A DNA stretch of 64,000 nt from NCBI GenBank assembly GCA_017427185.1, contig JAFRTJ010000023.1, positions 1 through 64,000 of the forward strand. Direction: 5' to 3'. Below the pieces are notes generated by a model. That model did no database searches. It had not been told where the DNA came from and saw only the letters and a list, made by a program, of their open reading frames with translations. The position numbers and the translations under genes are program-made. This DNA is from Bacteroidaceae bacterium. GTDB taxonomy: Bacteria > Bacteroidota > Bacteroidia > Bacteroidales > Bacteroidaceae. Positions 63,507 through 64,000 of this stretch are shown here, in pieces (position 1 is the first letter of the stretch; each line of letters starts with the position of its first letter).

Positions 63507-64000
63507 ATGGACAAATACGGAATCATCGGTTATCCTTTGGGACACAGCTTCAGCAGAGGCTTTTTCACAGAAAAGTTTGCCCGTGAGCATATTGAGGCTC
63601 AGTACATGAATTTCGAGATACCCAATGTCGAGATGCTCCGCGATGTGTTGAACGAGAATCCCGAATTGCGAGGCCTCAACGTCACTCTTCCCTACAAGAC
63701 AGCTGTCATCCCATTGCTTGACGAGTTGAGCGACGATGCCCGCAACATTGGGGCTGTTAATGTTATACGCGTTCGCAATGGCTATCTAAAGGGATTCAAC
63801 AGCGATATCATAGGCTTCATGGGTAGTATCCGTCCTCTCCTACAGCCTCATCACAAGAAAGCTCTTATTCTGGGAACTGGAGGAGCCAGTCGAGCCATTC
63901 GTGTCGGACTGACTCAATTAGGGTTGCAATGGAAACACGTTAGTCGCTCCGCTCGCGAAGACATGTTTACCTATAGCGAACTTTCTCCTGAGATTCTTCA
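63507..64000 (+). CDS. Shikimate dehydrogenase (partial, runs off the window)
   Basis: The first 164 codons are seen. MDKYGIIGYPLGHSFSRGFF holds the shikimate-binding SxS element, GLNVTLPYKTAVIPLLDEL the catalytic Lys, GAVNVIRV follows, and LILGTGGASRAIRVGL is the NADP-binding motif. AroE reduces 3-dehydroshikimate to shikimate in aromatic amino-acid synthesis. It begins 9 bp after the GHL10 gene; the C-terminus lies beyond position 64000. Confidence 0.95.
   Translation, partial: MDKYGIIGYPLGHSFSRGFFTEKFAREHIEAQYMNFEIPNVEMLRDVLNENPELRGLNVTLPYKTAVIPLLDELSDDARNIGAVNVIRVRNGYLKGFNSDIIGFMGSIRPLLQPHHKKALILGTGGASRAIRVGLTQLGLQWKHVSRSAREDMFTYSELSPEIL

Overview
The window looks like chromosomal DNA of a member of the Bacteroidales, most likely a Prevotellaceae species. 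The reasons are the many promoters with the Bacteroidetes -7 box TAnnTTTG, an ECF sigma / anti-sigma / STN-TonB receptor operon, a carboxynorspermidine pathway gene, a C-terminal T9SS sorting domain, and an arabinose operon controlled by a Nudix-type AraR in the gene order known from Bacteroides. No rRNA, tRNA or CRISPR array was recognised.

Layout. 0-1.3 kb: relics of a type I restriction system (start of hsdR, end of hsdS) around an intact YoeB-type toxin-antitoxin pair, bracketed by two copies of a 62-bp repeat. 1.3-10.2 kb: housekeeping genes (two glucosaminidases, rmuC, cdd, an ABC-F ATPase, grpE-dnaJ-folC). 10.3-14 kb: galactose operon (galM, sugar permease, galK). 14.1-20.4 kb: L-arabinose operon (Na+/sugar symporter, araR, araD, araA, ribulokinase), followed by transketolase and rpiB, which feed the resulting pentose phosphates into central metabolism. 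23.1-26.4 kb: two unknown small genes and dnaK.

26.5-42.3 kb is foreign: an integrative mobilizable element with helix-turn-helix protein, tyrosine integrase, replication proteins (primase-like and DUF3987) and a MobV relaxase. Its cargo is an arsenic operon (arsR-arsE-arsF-arsG-acr3-arsC-arsP, aimed at inorganic and aromatic organic arsenicals) and a divergent cassette of WYL regulator, HTH protein, two-TM protein and sigma-70 factor. A 120-bp repeat containing the end of arsP flanks the arsenic operon.

42.4-48.8 kb: an ECF sigma factor, its membrane anti-sigma factor and an outer-membrane receptor in overlapping frames, then a TlpA-like lipoprotein; the receptor and lipoprotein genes are visibly richer in G+C than their neighbours. 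49-54.9 kb: yccF with a tiny coupled leader ORF, recA, a secreted GH31 enzyme, carboxynorspermidine dehydrogenase and a Spy-like periplasmic protein. 55-58.1 kb is a decaying stretch (22-bp repeat array, broken lipoprotein gene, truncated Abi gene, 500 bp without genes). 58.1-64 kb is ordinary chromosome again: DUF5715 protein, phoH, purC, menaquinone methyltransferase, a T9SS-exported GH-like protein and the start of aroE.

The points most worth a second look are sigma-54-type -24/-12 promoters in front of both chaperone loci (grpE-dnaJ and dnaK), two separate arrays of a CAACACGT motif at 22-bp period, the WYL/HTH/TM/sigma cassette, and the repeats bracketing the arsenic operon.
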